Assembly: GCA_029624765.1 (NCBI GenBank)
Contig: JARSSO010000007.1
Span: 96,492 to 160,491 of the forward strand
Reading direction: 5' to 3'
Length of the DNA stretch: 64,000 bases
Source: Candidatus Contendibacter sp.
GTDB lineage: Bacteria; Pseudomonadota; Gammaproteobacteria; Competibacterales; Competibacteraceae
Positions 54,941-63,675 of this stretch are shown here, one piece after another (positions within the stretch are counted from its first letter, which is position 1; every line of letters starts with the position of its first letter). Under the pieces are notes generated by a model, which searched no databases, was not told the origin of the DNA, and worked only from the letters and a program-made list of their open reading frames with translations. Position numbers and translations under genes: made by a program.

Positions 54941-55930
54941 ATGCGCGACACGTTTCCCCTGCTGGCGAAGACTGACTTTCCCTCGATCCATCGCAACCGC
55001 CTCGATACGTTGCAAGCCAACCTGGGCTACCGTTGCAACCAGTCCTGCACCCATTGCCACGTGGCGGCTGGTCCCCAGCGCACCGAGGAAATGGCTTGGG
55101 AGACGATGGAGCTGTTGCTGCGCTATCTTGCGGCGCGGGGCGTCGCGACCCTGGATTTGACCGGCGGCGCCCCGGAACTGAATCCGTATTTTCGCCAACT
55201 GGTCGTCCGCGCCCGCGACCAGGGCGTTCGAGTCATCGACCGTTGCAACCTGACGATCCTGAACGAGCCCGGCCAGGAGGACCTGGCCGCTTTCCTGGCC
55301 GGCCACGCGGTCGAGATCACCGCGTCCCTGCCTTGCTACCTGGAGGAAAACGTCGACCAGCAGCGGGGTAAGGGCGTGTTCGAATCCAGCCTCGCCGGCT
55401 TGCGGCAACTCAATGCCCTGGGTTACGGCCGGGCCGGCAGCGGCCTGACGCTGAATCTGGTTTACAACCCGCTTGGCCCCGTGTTGCCGCCCGATCAAAC
55501 CGGCCTGGAAGCGGCTTACAAGCGCGAATTGGCCGTTCGCCACGGCATAGTCTTCAATCGCTTGCTAGCCCTGGCCAACATGCCGATCCAGCGGTTCGGC
55601 AGCCAACTGCTATCCAAGGGGCAGTTCAAGCCCTACATGGACCTGCTCAAATCCGCCCACCGGGATGAGAACCTGGAGGCGGTGATGTGTCGGAATCTCG
55701 TCTCCGTGGACTGGCGGGGTTACGTCTACGACTGCGATTTCAACCAGATGCTCAAGCTGCCGCTGGGTGGCGACGGACCGGGCCGCACCCATCTGAGCGA
55801 ACTGTTGGACCGCGATCTGACCGGCGCCCGGATTCAAGTCGCCGATCACTGCTATGGTTGCACCGCCGGGCAGGGCAGCAGTTGCGGCGGGGCGCTCGAC
55901 GCCGCATCCCTCGCTCAAGCGACTGCCTGA
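54941..55930 (+). CDS. arsS: Radical SAM protein with Cys-rich C-terminus (ArsS-like)
   Basis: This 329-residue protein carries the radical SAM cluster motif RCNQSCTHCH (C32, C36, C39), LTGGAPELNP, and RNLTILNEPG-like CNLTILNEPG. The C-terminal VSVDWRGYVYDCDFNQML and DHCYGCTAGQGSSCGG are typical of the DUF3641-containing ArsS family. ArsS is implicated in arsenosugar biosynthesis, joining a 5'-deoxyadenosyl group to an arsenical. No arsM or arsenic gene is adjacent. GAGA lies upstream of ATG 54941. Confidence 0.85.
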   Translation: MRDTFPLLAKTDFPSIHRNRLDTLQANLGYRCNQSCTHCHVAAGPQRTEEMAWETMELLLRYLAARGVATLDLTGGAPELNPYFRQLVVRARDQGVRVIDRCNLTILNEPGQEDLAAFLAGHAVEITASLPCYLEENVDQQRGKGVFESSLAGLRQLNALGYGRAGSGLTLNLVYNPLGPVLPPDQTGLEAAYKRELAVRHGIVFNRLLALANMPIQRFGSQLLSKGQFKPYMDLLKSAHRDENLEAVMCRNLVSVDWRGYVYDCDFNQMLKLPLGGDGPGRTHLSELLDRDLTGARIQVADHCYGCTAGQGSSCGGALDAASLAQATA

Positions 55931-55950
55931 CCGCATCCCATCGATTCGAT

Positions 55951-56775
55951 TTACTCCGGACAGGCGGCCAGCGCCAGCGCCTGCCATACCTGTCCGTCGG
56001 TTTGGTCCTGGACAAACGCTACGACGCCAAGATCGCGGGGGCGGGCGTCCTCGGGCAAGTGAAACCGATGCGGGTGCGCGAAGCGGCCGTCCGCCGCTAC
56101 CGATAGCGGCCCGATCAGCTCCCGCGTCACCCGTTCGTGGCGCAGCCGCCGCGCGGCGTTTTCGCCGGCGGTGACCTGGCTGCTCAAGCCGTCCTGATAC
56201 AACGCCACGAACACGCCGACGCGCGCGGCCGCCGCGCCAGGTTGCAACCGGCCTTGAACCTGGGTCAGCCAGGTATCGGTGGCGGGGACGATTTCCAGGG
56301 TAAGCTCCGCTTCGGCCGGGCGGGCGTTGATCGCGGCGACGTGCTGGCGAAACGCCGCGTCCTGGCCCCAGTTCAGCGTGGTGCGGCCGTTGATCATCAC
56401 CTGCGGGGTAAAGATGGTCTTGCTACCCTGCGCGGCGGTCAGCGCGCGTTGCCGGGCGCCGAAATCGGATTGGGCGAAGCGGTCGCGCCAACCCAGGCTG
56501 TCCCAGTAATCCACATGCAGGGCCAGCGGCACCACCTTGCCTCTCAGCGCCGGTTCCGCCGCCAACGCCGCCAGCCAACGGTCCGCTGGCGGACAACTGC
56601 TGCATCCCTCGGAGGTGTACAGCTCGATCAAGGCGGCTTGGGTCGGCCCGCTTCGCGCCCGGCAGCTTGCGGCGGGCGCGGCGGAAGGCAGCAGCCCCAT
56701 CGCCATCAGGCCCAGCACCGGAAGCGCCCACGGGCCGCCGCGTCGTCGCCCGGTGTCTCCGATCATCCCATTCAT
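55951..56775 (-). CDS. DUF1223 thioredoxin-like secreted protein
   Basis: This 274-residue protein has an N-terminal signal-like helix (GPWALPVLGLMAMGLLPSAAPA) and LIELYTSEGCSSCPPADRWL, which is the DUF1223 hallmark with a thioredoxin-like CxxC. YWDSLGWRDRF and FTPQVMINGR complete the family core. It is probably periplasmic with a thiol-redox function; the family has no known biochemistry that I can name with certainty. It converges on the ArsS gene, with stops 20 bp apart. Confidence 0.86.
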   Translation of the reverse strand: MNGMIGDTGRRRGGPWALPVLGLMAMGLLPSAAPAASCRARSGPTQAALIELYTSEGCSSCPPADRWLAALAAEPALRGKVVPLALHVDYWDSLGWRDRFAQSDFGARQRALTAAQGSKTIFTPQVMINGRTTLNWGQDAAFRQHVAAINARPAEAELTLEIVPATDTWLTQVQGRLQPGAAAARVGVFVALYQDGLSSQVTAGENAARRLRHERVTRELIGPLSVAADGRFAHPHRFHLPEDARPRDLGVVAFVQDQTDGQVWQALALAACPE

Positions 56776-56835
56776 GTCTTACCCCGCGCCGTTGATGAAT
56801 GATACCAATTCTCATCAAGCTTTATATCTTCTGAT

Positions 56836-56917
56836 GTAGGATGGGTTAGCGAAGCGTAATCCGACGAAACCGCAGCTAAATCTGCGGGTTACGGGTTGGC
56901 GCCCTAACCCGCCCTAC
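56836..56917. repeat. Inverted repeat of the GTAGGGTGGGTTAG type
   Basis: GTAGGATGGGTTAG at 56836-56849 and CTAACCCGCCCTAC at 56904-56917 match as an inverted repeat at 12 of 14 positions around a 54-bp loop. The sequence style GGGTTAGCGAAGCGTAA is one I recognise from dispersed palindromic repeats in gammaproteobacterial genomes. It lies between the DUF1223 start and the anti-sigma stop. Confidence 0.75.
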
Positions 56918-56983
56918 CATTCCAAGTCATAAAAGTCTATCGGGAAACAGTAGATGAGTTGGTTTTCAGACAGCCGCTTACCG

Positions 56984-57655
56984 CTAAAGCGCTTGCCAGC
57001 GGGTTTGGAACAGGGGTTGGGTCGGAGGCTGGGGAGCCGTGGCGACGGGTTGCATGGTGACCCACAGTTCGCCTTGAACAGGTGGCGCCACGCTGGCCGG
57101 CATCGGCAGAGTGCGGACGCTTCCATCGTCGGGCAACGTGCCGAGCATGACCGGAGGTCCGTCACCGCTCTTCAGCCACAACAGGCACTGCTGGTCGGGA
57201 GGCATCGTCATGGCGCGCAGGTTGCTGACGTGCAGCCGGCCATCGGCGGCGCGCGCCACGGTCCACAACACCTCGTGTTGCCGGTTGCGGATGGCCGCGA
57301 AACCGGCGTCCGCTTCCGGCGGCGTCGCCAGTTGCGGCGCCAGGATGACGACCACCGCCAGGACGCTGGCCAGAGTCAGGCCGCGCCAGAGAGTCAGGCT
57401 GTCCCACCAGGGCCGGCGGGCCGGGGCCGGAAACAGCCGGTGCTCCAGACCGCGCCAAACCTCGGGCGGTGGCGCGACGGAAAGACTGGCCACCGCCAAC
57501 CGGTTCAGGCGGCGTTCCCACTCGGCCACGGCCCGTCGCAGCGCTGGGTGCGCCGCGAGGAGCCGCTCAAAGCGCTGGCGGGCCGCGCCGCGCAGAGTGC
57601 CCAGCACGTACTCGGCGGCCAGCGAGTCGCGTAAGGGGGGCGCGTGAATGTTCAT
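56984..57655 (-). CDS. Anti-sigma factor, RskA/ChrR-type
   Basis: This 223-residue protein has a cytosolic N-terminus (LRDSLAAEYVLGTLRGAARQRFERLL, cited as AAEYVLGTLRGAARQRFE), one membrane helix near 90-112 (LTLASVLAVVVILAPQL) and a periplasmic C-terminal domain of about 110 residues containing QCLLWLKSGDGPPVMLG and LPDDGSVRTLPMP. That domain order matches the RskA-like group encoded next to ECF sigma factors. ATG 57655 overlaps the sigma gene stop as ATGA, which implies stoichiometric co-translation. It should sequester the sigma factor until an envelope signal arrives. Confidence 0.88.
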   Translation of the reverse strand: MNIHAPPLRDSLAAEYVLGTLRGAARQRFERLLAAHPALRRAVAEWERRLNRLAVASLSVAPPPEVWRGLEHRLFPAPARRPWWDSLTLWRGLTLASVLAVVVILAPQLATPPEADAGFAAIRNRQHEVLWTVARAADGRLHVSNLRAMTMPPDQQCLLWLKSGDGPPVMLGTLPDDGSVRTLPMPASVAPPVQGELWVTMQPVATAPQPPTQPLFQTRWQAL

Positions 57656-58209
57656 GCATCCTCCTCCAAACAGGTTTTCAAGCGCCGCAGGCTGCGCCGT
57701 ACCCAAGCCTTGACGGTCCCCAGCGGACGCTCCAGCCGCGCGGCAATGGCGTCGTGGGTCAGGCCCTCGTAATACGCCAGGAACACCGCGCGGCGCGGTT
57801 CCGGGTCCAGGGTTTCCAGGCAACCGGCTAGCGTGGCGTCGCCTTGTTCGCCGTGCAGGCGCTCTTCGGGTCCCGGTCCGTCGTCGGCCAGGCGCGCCCA
57901 GCCGTCGTCGTCCAATTCCCCGCGCCGGCGATGATCGCCGCGCCGCAGCCGGTCGATGGCCAGATGGCGGATGATGCTGCCCAGCCAGGTCAGGGGTTGG
58001 CCCAAGGTCGGTCGGTAATCGCCCGCGCGCTGCCAGACCCGCACGAAACCTTCCTGCAACAGATCGGCGGCCAGTTCGCGGTCGCGGGTCAACTTGAGCA
58101 GCAGACCGTACAGGGTCGGCGCCGTCTGCTGATAAAGGGCCTCAAAGGCACGCCGGTCGTGCAGCGCGCAGCGGGCCAGAAGCGCGGCCAGTGATTCGCC
58201 AGGGGTCAT
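57652..58209 (-). CDS. ECF sigma-70 family factor
   Basis: This 185-residue extracytoplasmic-function sigma factor has region 2 (FEALYQQTAPTLYGLLLKL, DLLQEGFVRVWQRA, TWLGSIIRHLAIDRLRR) and region 4 (LDPEPRRAVFLAYYEGLTH, AIAARLERPLGTVKAWVRR). ATG 58209 fits the usual ECF N-terminus; the open frame beyond is unsupported. It is paired with its anti-sigma factor by a 4-bp overlap and divergent from the bufferin cluster, so control of bufA is a natural prediction, as for the sigma factor-bufferin link known in Caulobacter. Confidence 0.9.
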   Translation of the reverse strand: MTPGESLAALLARCALHDRRAFEALYQQTAPTLYGLLLKLTRDRELAADLLQEGFVRVWQRAGDYRPTLGQPLTWLGSIIRHLAIDRLRRGDHRRRGELDDDGWARLADDGPGPEERLHGEQGDATLAGCLETLDPEPRRAVFLAYYEGLTHDAIAARLERPLGTVKAWVRRSLRRLKTCLEEDA

Positions 58210-58892
58210 GAGGGGCGCTCGGTCCGGTGTCTGGGTCAAGGCCGTGGAGCGTGCGCCAACCCCGGCGGGCGGCCAGGCGCAAACCGCGCTCGCGACTCTC
58301 CGTCCGCCGTTCGCACCACGGCGCCGGACGACCCGAACTGCTGTTCCCGCCCGCCCATCCGCCAGTTCCGGGATCGTCCGCCGCCGGCGCCCTCCTCCAC
58401 GGGGCGTATGGGCGTCGATTATAGGCGGGATCAAGAAGCCATGAAACGAATCCCCGCGTGTCGTCGGGTTCGAGGTTTCGCGTTTTCGACAGGCTCAGGA
58501 GTGCTTACGCGGTTCGACGGACGGTGGATGCGGGTCTCGCAAAAAATTGCCAGGCGGTTCGACGCCTTTGCCTCCTAGCCGATACCCGCTGGGAGCCGTC
58601 GACCTTGGCTTTCAAGTGTGGATTCTGGCTTCAGTCTTTCCAATCCCACGCGGCGAAGACCTCGTCCAACTTCGCAGCCGTTCTAAATTTCGTTCCTTAA
58701 GTTTTGGAGCCAGGGCGGGCGAATCGCCGGATCGCCCAGCAAATTTTTTTGCGAGACCCGCATCCAAAGTCGACCGGCCCGCGTAAGCACTCCTGAAGCC
58801 GCCGAAAACGCGCAAGCTCGTCGCTGGCATGAAGAAGCGCGCGGCGGATTCGACGAACCATTCATGAACGCGGCTCGCGCGTTCGCCCCTTG
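58210..58892. other. Long non-coding region containing an inverted-repeat element
   Basis: Between the sigma gene start (58209) and bufA (58955) lie about 745 bp without a credible gene. Small frames here show no family match and mirror each other across the inverted repeat at 58479-58812. Promoters for both the sigma operon and the bufferin operon must lie in or beside it. Confidence 0.6.
58479..58812. repeat. Element with 72-bp imperfect inverted-repeat ends
   Basis: Arms at about 58479-58550 and 58741-58812 are inverted copies. They share the identical 17-mer CAGGAGTGCTTACGCGG and a 20-base identical core GATGCGGGTCTCGCAAAAAA. Outer ends begin CGCGTTTTCG. About 190 bp of unrelated sequence lies inside. 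The size and structure resemble a small non-autonomous mobile element (MITE-like), but no target-site duplication was identified. Confidence 0.6.
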
Positions 58893-58919
58893 CTCCTCCG
58901 CCGACGGAGGAGATTTTTT
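58893..58919 (+). terminator. Intrinsic terminator or attenuator just upstream of bufA
   Basis: CTCCTCCG and CGGAGGAG pair perfectly around the tetraloop CCGA and are followed by ATTTTTT. The unit is a textbook Rho-independent terminator on the plus strand, ending 35 bp before the bufA ATG. No plus-strand gene lies upstream, so it may act inside the bufA leader. Confidence 0.75.
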
Positions 58920-58954
58920 GAGCCTGACCCACAACCGACGATGAGGAATGCACC

Positions 58955-59263
58955 ATGAGCAAGAGCCTGACTTCGACCGCCCTGTCCGCGACCGCGCTGT
59001 CCTTAGCCTTGAGTACGGCGCTGTCCCTGGCCGCCGCGCCGGCATCCGCCGCCGATCACCAAGAAAAATGCTACGGCGTCGCCATGAAAGGCAAGAACGA
59101 CTGTGCCGCCGGGCCGGGCACCACCTGCGCCGGCACTTCCAAGACCGACCATCAGGGCAGCGCCTGGAAATACGTGCCGAAGGGCAGTTGCGAGAAGACC
59201 GCCTCGCCGACCTCGCCGACCGGTTTCGGCCAGTTGGCGGCGTTCAAGGAAAAGAAGACCTGA
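58955..59263 (+). CDS. bufA: Bufferin precursor peptide (DUF2282)
   Basis: This 102-residue precursor has a long Ala/Leu-rich signal peptide to APASA at about 32, so it is exported. The mature part has four cysteines at 39, 50, 58 and 79 in the pattern [20 protein letters not shown] and VPKGSCEK, as in bufferins, copper-sequestering RiPPs whose cysteines are oxidatively modified by MNIO enzymes. GAGG lies 9 nt before ATG 58955. It is followed by the MNIO enzyme, its partner and DoxX in order. Copper as the bound metal is inferred from the family. Confidence 0.88.
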   Translation: MSKSLTSTALSATALSLALSTALSLAAAPASAADHQEKCYGVAMKGKNDCAAGPGTTCAGTSKTDHQGSAWKYVPKGSCEKTASPTSPTGFGQLAAFKEKKT

Positions 59264-59295
59264 GCATAACCGCCGGTTCGGCTGGAGCGCCCGCG

Positions 59296-60213
59296 ATGAC
59301 GATGCAATTCTCCCATGGCTCTTCGGCGCGTGGCGCTCCAGTCCGGCGAACGCACCCCGATGGCTTGCCCGACCGGGCGGGCCTGGGTCTCAAGCCTCAG
59401 CACTTCGCCGAGATTCTGGCCACCGGGCCGGATCTCGGCTTCTTCGAGATTCACGCCGAGAACTACCTGGTCGCCGGCGGCCCCTTTCATCATTACCTGC
59501 GCCGGATTCGCGACCGCTACCCGCTGTCGATCCACGGCGTGGGGCTGTCCATCGGCGCGGAAGGACCGCTCGACGCCACCCATCTTGACCGCCTGGCCGC
59601 GTTGCTCGACCGCTACGAACCGCAATCCTTTTCGGAGCATCTGGCCTGGTCGACCCACGGCGGCGCGTTTTTCAACGACTTGCTGCCGCTGCCCTACAAC
59701 CTTGCCACCCTGAACCGCGTTTGCGACCACGTCGGCCAGGTTCAGGAGCGCCTGCGCCGGCGGATATTGTTGGAAAATCCCGCCACCTACGTCGAATTCG
59801 CCGCGTCCACGCTGGACGAAGCCGCGTTCATCACCGAGGTTGTCCGCCGCACCGGTTGCGGGCTGTTGCTCGACGTGAACAACGCCTATGTGTCGGGCGT
59901 CAACCACCACCGCGATCCGCAAGCGTATATCGCCGCCCTGCCATTGTCCGAAGTCGGCGAAATCCATCTGGCGGGTTTCGCCGAGGATCGCGACGCCGCC
60001 GGGGCGCCCTTGCTGATCGATACGCATGGCGCACCCATCGCGGCGGCGGTGTGGGAACTCTACGCCTTCGCGCTGGAACGTCTCGGGCCGACGCCCACCT
60101 TGATCGAGCGCGACAACGACATTCCGCCGCTGCCCGTCCTGGTTGCCGAAGCCCGGTGCGCCGAACGGTGGATCGGATCCGCGCGGCCCGACCGGCTGGA
60201 GGTTTCGGCATGA
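59296..60213 (+). CDS. bufB: Bufferin-modifying MNIO enzyme (DUF692)
   Basis: This 305-residue multinuclear non-haem iron oxidase has a TIM-barrel-like DUF692 core. [11 protein letters not shown] supplies acidic/His ligands, [10 protein letters not shown] and FSEHLAWS are present, and [16 protein letters not shown] and [11 protein letters not shown] carry further metal-binding residues. It is predicted to convert Cys residues of BufA to modified heterocycles in the cytosol before export. The open frame extends upstream, but GGAG precedes ATG 59296 and the family start fits. BufC begins in a 4-bp overlap (ATGA) with its stop. Confidence 0.9.
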   Translation: MTMQFSHGSSARGAPVRRTHPDGLPDRAGLGLKPQHFAEILATGPDLGFFEIHAENYLVAGGPFHHYLRRIRDRYPLSIHGVGLSIGAEGPLDATHLDRLAALLDRYEPQSFSEHLAWSTHGGAFFNDLLPLPYNLATLNRVCDHVGQVQERLRRRILLENPATYVEFAASTLDEAAFITEVVRRTGCGLLLDVNNAYVSGVNHHRDPQAYIAALPLSEVGEIHLAGFAEDRDAAGAPLLIDTHGAPIAAAVWELYAFALERLGPTPTLIERDNDIPPLPVLVAEARCAERWIGSARPDRLEVSA

Positions 60214-60980
60214 GCGATCAACGGCTTTTCGCCGCCGCCCTGCTCGATCCCGACGCGCCCTGCCCGGCGGGATTGATCGCCTGGAACGGCTCCGATCCGG
60301 CCCGGCGCTTCGCCGTCTATCGCAACAACGTCGTGGTCTCCCTGATCGACGCCCTGGCCGACACTTTTCCAGTGACATTGGAACTGGTGGGAGAGGAATT
60401 TTTCCGGGCAATGGCCGGAGTTTTCGTGCGCATTGCGCCGCCTGGATCGGTCCTGCTGGTGGAATACGGGGCTGGATTCCCCGACTTCATCGAGCGGTTC
60501 GAGCCGGCCCGGAGCGTGCCCTACCTGGCCGACGTGGCGCGGCTGGAGCGGCTGCGCGTCCGGGCGTTCCACGCCGCCGACGCCGATCCGATCTCCCCGG
60601 AGCGGATCGCCCGCGCACTGGCGAATCCGGAACGGTTGCCGACGCTGCGCGTGACCTGTCACCCTTCGCTGAGCGTCCTGCGCTCGGATTATGCGGTGGC
60701 GTCGCTGTGGGCGGCGCATCAAGGCCACGGCGATCTGGCCCAGGTCGATCCCTTCGTCCCGGAAAGCGCCCTGGTCGTTCGGGTTGGACTGGACGTGCAG
60801 GTTATCGCCCTGCCGTCAGGCGGCGATGCGCTGGCGGCGGGTTTGGCCGACGGCTTGCCGCTCGGCCAGGCGGCGGCCCTAGCCCTGGCCGCCAGCGAAG
60901 ACTTCGATCTGACCGCCCAACTCGCTATGCTGTTGCGGGTAGGCGCCCTGACTGCTCTCGCTCAACCTACGGAAACCTGA
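60210..60980 (+). CDS. bufC: DUF2063 partner protein of the MNIO enzyme
   Basis: This 256-residue protein has the DUF2063 N-terminal domain ([24 protein letters not shown], cited as [18 protein letters not shown]) and [18 protein letters not shown]2063 proteins are encoded with DUF692 enzymes and bind the precursor peptide to present it to the oxidase, as MbnC does for MbnB. ATG 60210 overlaps the bufB stop, so the two are translated together. The C-terminal half is less conserved. It shows no membrane segment or signal. Confidence 0.88.
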   Translation: MSDQRLFAAALLDPDAPCPAGLIAWNGSDPARRFAVYRNNVVVSLIDALADTFPVTLELVGEEFFRAMAGVFVRIAPPGSVLLVEYGAGFPDFIERFEPARSVPYLADVARLERLRVRAFHAADADPISPERIARALANPERLPTLRVTCHPSLSVLRSDYAVASLWAAHQGHGDLAQVDPFVPESALVVRVGLDVQVIALPSGGDALAAGLADGLPLGQAAALALAASEDFDLTAQLAMLLRVGALTALAQPTET

Positions 60981-60982
60981 CC

Positions 60983-61531
60983 ATGACGACGCCAACCTCA
61001 GCCTGGTCCGCGCCTGCCTCCGCCACGCCGGCGTCACTACCGCGCTGGGTGGGCTTCGTGCTGCCGCTCATCGCCCTGTTCCAGCGGATTCCCGATTCCC
61101 TCATCGCCTTCATCGGCCGATTTTCCATCGCCGCCGTGTTCTGGAAATCCGGGCAAACCAAGATCGAAGGTCTGGCTATCGACTTCATCGACGGGACTTT
61201 CACCCTGGGGCTGCCGCGACTGTCCGAATCCGCCGTGGCCCTGTTCCGGGACGAATACCGGTTGCCGCTGGTCTCGCCGGAACTGGCGGCGCCGCTGGCC
61301 GCTCTCGCGGAACACGTCTTTCCCATCCTGATTCTGCTTGGCCTCGCCACCCGCTTCTCGGCCCTGGCCTTGCTGGTCATGACGCTGGTGATTCAGATTT
61401 TCGTCTATCCGGACGCCTACCCGACGCACGGGGTCTGGGCGGCGGTGCTGTTGTATCTGATCGCGAAGGGGCCGGGAGTGATTTCGCTCGATCACTGGAT
61501 CGCCCGGCGCCATGGGGTTCGGGCTCAATGA
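60983..61531 (+). CDS. DoxX family membrane protein of the bufferin cluster
   Basis: This 182-residue DoxX protein has about four helices, with FIGRFSIAAVFWKSGQTKI near the start, AALAEHVFPILILLGLATRFSAL (cited as EHVFPILILLGLATRFSA) and a final AVLLYLIAKGPGVISLDH. DoxX proteins are frequent partners of bufferin operons; a quinone- or thiol-linked redox role is suggested for the family but not shown for this one. It starts 2 bp after bufC and overlaps the downstream gene by 4 bp (ATGA). Confidence 0.87.
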   Translation: MTTPTSAWSAPASATPASLPRWVGFVLPLIALFQRIPDSLIAFIGRFSIAAVFWKSGQTKIEGLAIDFIDGTFTLGLPRLSESAVALFRDEYRLPLVSPELAAPLAALAEHVFPILILLGLATRFSALALLVMTLVIQIFVYPDAYPTHGVWAAVLLYLIAKGPGVISLDHWIARRHGVRAQ

Positions 61532-63675
61532 ATTCTCGAAAACTCCTGCTGCTCCTGGCGCTCGCCCTGCTGGTGGGCGCCTTTTTCGCCTTCGATCTCG
61601 GGCGGTTTTTCAACCTGGACTATTTCAAATCCCAGCAGGCGGCCATCGAAGCCTGGCGAGCGGCGCGGCCTGGCCTGACCGCCGGCCTGTTCTTCGCCGT
61701 TTACGTGGCGGTGACCGGCCTGTCGCTGCCCGGCGCGGCGATTCTGACTTTGGTTGGAGGCGCGATCTTTGGCCTGTTGTGGGGCACGGTGATCGTTTCC
61801 TTCGCGTCGACGATGGGCGCCACCCTGGCCTTTCTCGCCGCCCGCTTCGTGCTGCGCGACTGGGTGCAGGGCCGGTTCGGCGACCGATTGAAGGCGATCA
61901 ACGCGGGGATGGAAAGGGAAGGGGGCTTTTACCTGTTCACCCTGCGGCTGATTCCAATCTTTCCGTTCTTCGTCATCAACCTGGCGATGGGCCTGACGCC
62001 GATTCGGACCTGGACCTTTTACTGGGTCAGTCAAGTGGGGATGTTGGCCGGGACCGTGGTCTACGTGAACGCCGGCACCCAGCTTGCCCGGATCGACTCG
62101 CTCAAGGGCATCCTGTCGCCCGGTTTACTGGCTTCTTTCGCGCTGTTGGGCATTTTCCCGTTGATCGCCAGGAAAATCGTGGCGGCGGTCAAGGCGCGGC
62201 GGGTCTATGCGAAATGGCCCAAGCCGAAGCGTTTCGACCGCAATCTGGTGGTGATCGGCGCCGGTTCGGCCGGGTTGGTGACCGCCTACATCGCGGCGGT
62301 GGTCAAGGCCAAGGTGACGCTGATCGAGAAGCATCGAATGGGCGGCGACTGCCTGAACACCGGCTGCGTGCCGTCCAAGGCGCTGATTCGTTCCGCTAAG
62401 CTGCTCTCGCATGTCCGGCGCGCTTCGGAGTTCGGCATCCGTCAGGCCGAAGCCGGGTTCGATTTCGCCGAAGTCATGGAGCGGGTGCAACGAGTGATCC
62501 GCGAAGTCGCGCCGCACGATTCGGTGGAGCGCTACACCGGTCTGGGCGTGGAGGTGATCGAGGGCACGGCGAAAATCACCTCGCCGTGGACGGTGGAGGT
62601 GACCACCGCCGAGGGTACGCGGACGCTGACCACCCGCGCCATCGTGATCGCCGCCGGCGCCCGGCCGTTCGTGCCGCCGATTCCGGGACTGGAGGAGGTC
62701 GGCTATCTCACGTCGGACACCGTTTGGAATCTTCGCGAGTTGCCGAACCGGCTGGTGGTGCTGGGCGGCGGTCCCATCGGTTCGGAGCTGACCCAGACCT
62801 TCGCTCGTCTCGGCAGCCAGGTCAGCCAGGTGGAAATGGCGCCGCGCATCCTGATCCGGGAAGACCCGGAGGTTTCGGCGCTGGTCATGGAGCAGTTCCG
62901 GCGGGAAGGCATCCGCGTTCTGGTCAACCACAAGGCCAAACAGTTCGTGGTGGAGGACGGCGAAAAGGTGTTGATCGCCGAACACGAGGGCCAGGATGCG
63001 CGGATTCCGTTCGATGCGGTGCTGGTGGCGGTCGGGCGGGTAGCGAACACCGCCGGCTACGGTTTGGAGGAACTGGGGATTCCGCTCACCCGCGCTCGCA
63101 CCGTGGAAACCAACGCGTATTTACAGACGCTCTATCCCAATATTTACGCCGCTGGCGACGTGGCCGGGCCGTTCCAGTTCACCCACACCGCCGCTCATCA
63201 GGCGTGGTATGCCTCGGTCAACGCGCTGTTCCGGCCGTTCAGGACGTTCAAGGCCGATTATTCGGTGATTCCCTGGTCCACCTTCGTCGATCCCGAAGTA
63301 GCGCGGGTGGGTTTGAACGAGCAGGAAGCGAAAGAGAAAGGCATTCCCCACGAGGTGACGGTGTACGGCATCGACGATCTGGACCGGGCCATCGCCGACG
63401 GCGAGGCGCACGGCTTCGTCAAGGTGCTGACCGCGCCCGGCAAGGACAAGATTTTGGGAGTCACTATCGTCGGCGAGCACGCCGGCGACCTGCTGGCCGA
63501 GTACGTGCTGGCCATGCGCCACGGCATCGGCCTGAACCAAATCCTGAGCACGATCCACATCTACCCGACCCTGGCGGAGGCCAACAAATACGCCGCCGGC
63601 GTCTGGAAAAAGGCGCACGCTCCCCAAAAATTGCTGGCCTGGGTGGAACGCTTCCACGCCTGGCGACGGGGCTAA
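61528..63675 (+). CDS. TVP38/TMEM64 membrane domain fused to a mercuric-reductase-like flavoprotein
   Basis: This 715-residue fusion has residues 1-215 as a VTT/TVP38-type membrane domain (helices near 5-22, 50-75, 80-105, 130-150, 160-180, 190-210). A class I pyridine nucleotide-disulfide oxidoreductase follows from about 228. FAD motif GAGSAG is near 238. The redox-active pair is C275 and C280 in CLNTGCVPSK, and the NAD(P) loop GGGPIGSE follows near 412. AAGDVAGPFQFTHTA and a C-terminal dimer HPTLAE-like IYPTLAEANK are present. It is co-translated with DoxX, so it may supply reducing power to the bufferin system or envelope thiols. The Cys pair for mercury release at the C-terminus of MerA is absent. 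Confidence 0.88.
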   Translation: MNSRKLLLLLALALLVGAFFAFDLGRFFNLDYFKSQQAAIEAWRAARPGLTAGLFFAVYVAVTGLSLPGAAILTLVGGAIFGLLWGTVIVSFASTMGATLAFLAARFVLRDWVQGRFGDRLKAINAGMEREGGFYLFTLRLIPIFPFFVINLAMGLTPIRTWTFYWVSQVGMLAGTVVYVNAGTQLARIDSLKGILSPGLLASFALLGIFPLIARKIVAAVKARRVYAKWPKPKRFDRNLVVIGAGSAGLVTAYIAAVVKAKVTLIEKHRMGGDCLNTGCVPSKALIRSAKLLSHVRRASEFGIRQAEAGFDFAEVMERVQRVIREVAPHDSVERYTGLGVEVIEGTAKITSPWTVEVTTAEGTRTLTTRAIVIAAGARPFVPPIPGLEEVGYLTSDTVWNLRELPNRLVVLGGGPIGSELTQTFARLGSQVSQVEMAPRILIREDPEVSALVMEQFRREGIRVLVNHKAKQFVVEDGEKVLIAEHEGQDARIPFDAVLVAVGRVANTAGYGLEELGIPLTRARTVETNAYLQTLYPNIYAAGDVAGPFQFTHTAAHQAWYASVNALFRPFRTFKADYSVIPWSTFVDPEVARVGLNEQEAKEKGIPHEVTVYGIDDLDRAIADGEAHGFVKVLTAPGKDKILGVTIVGEHAGDLLAEYVLAMRHGIGLNQILSTIHIYPTLAEANKYAAGVWKKAHAPQKLLAWVERFHAWRRG

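Noticed and set aside
54095..55543. Long N-terminal extension of the fructosamine-kinase frame
   Set aside because: It is antisense to NnrU and ArsS, and the family's normal start is at 54094.
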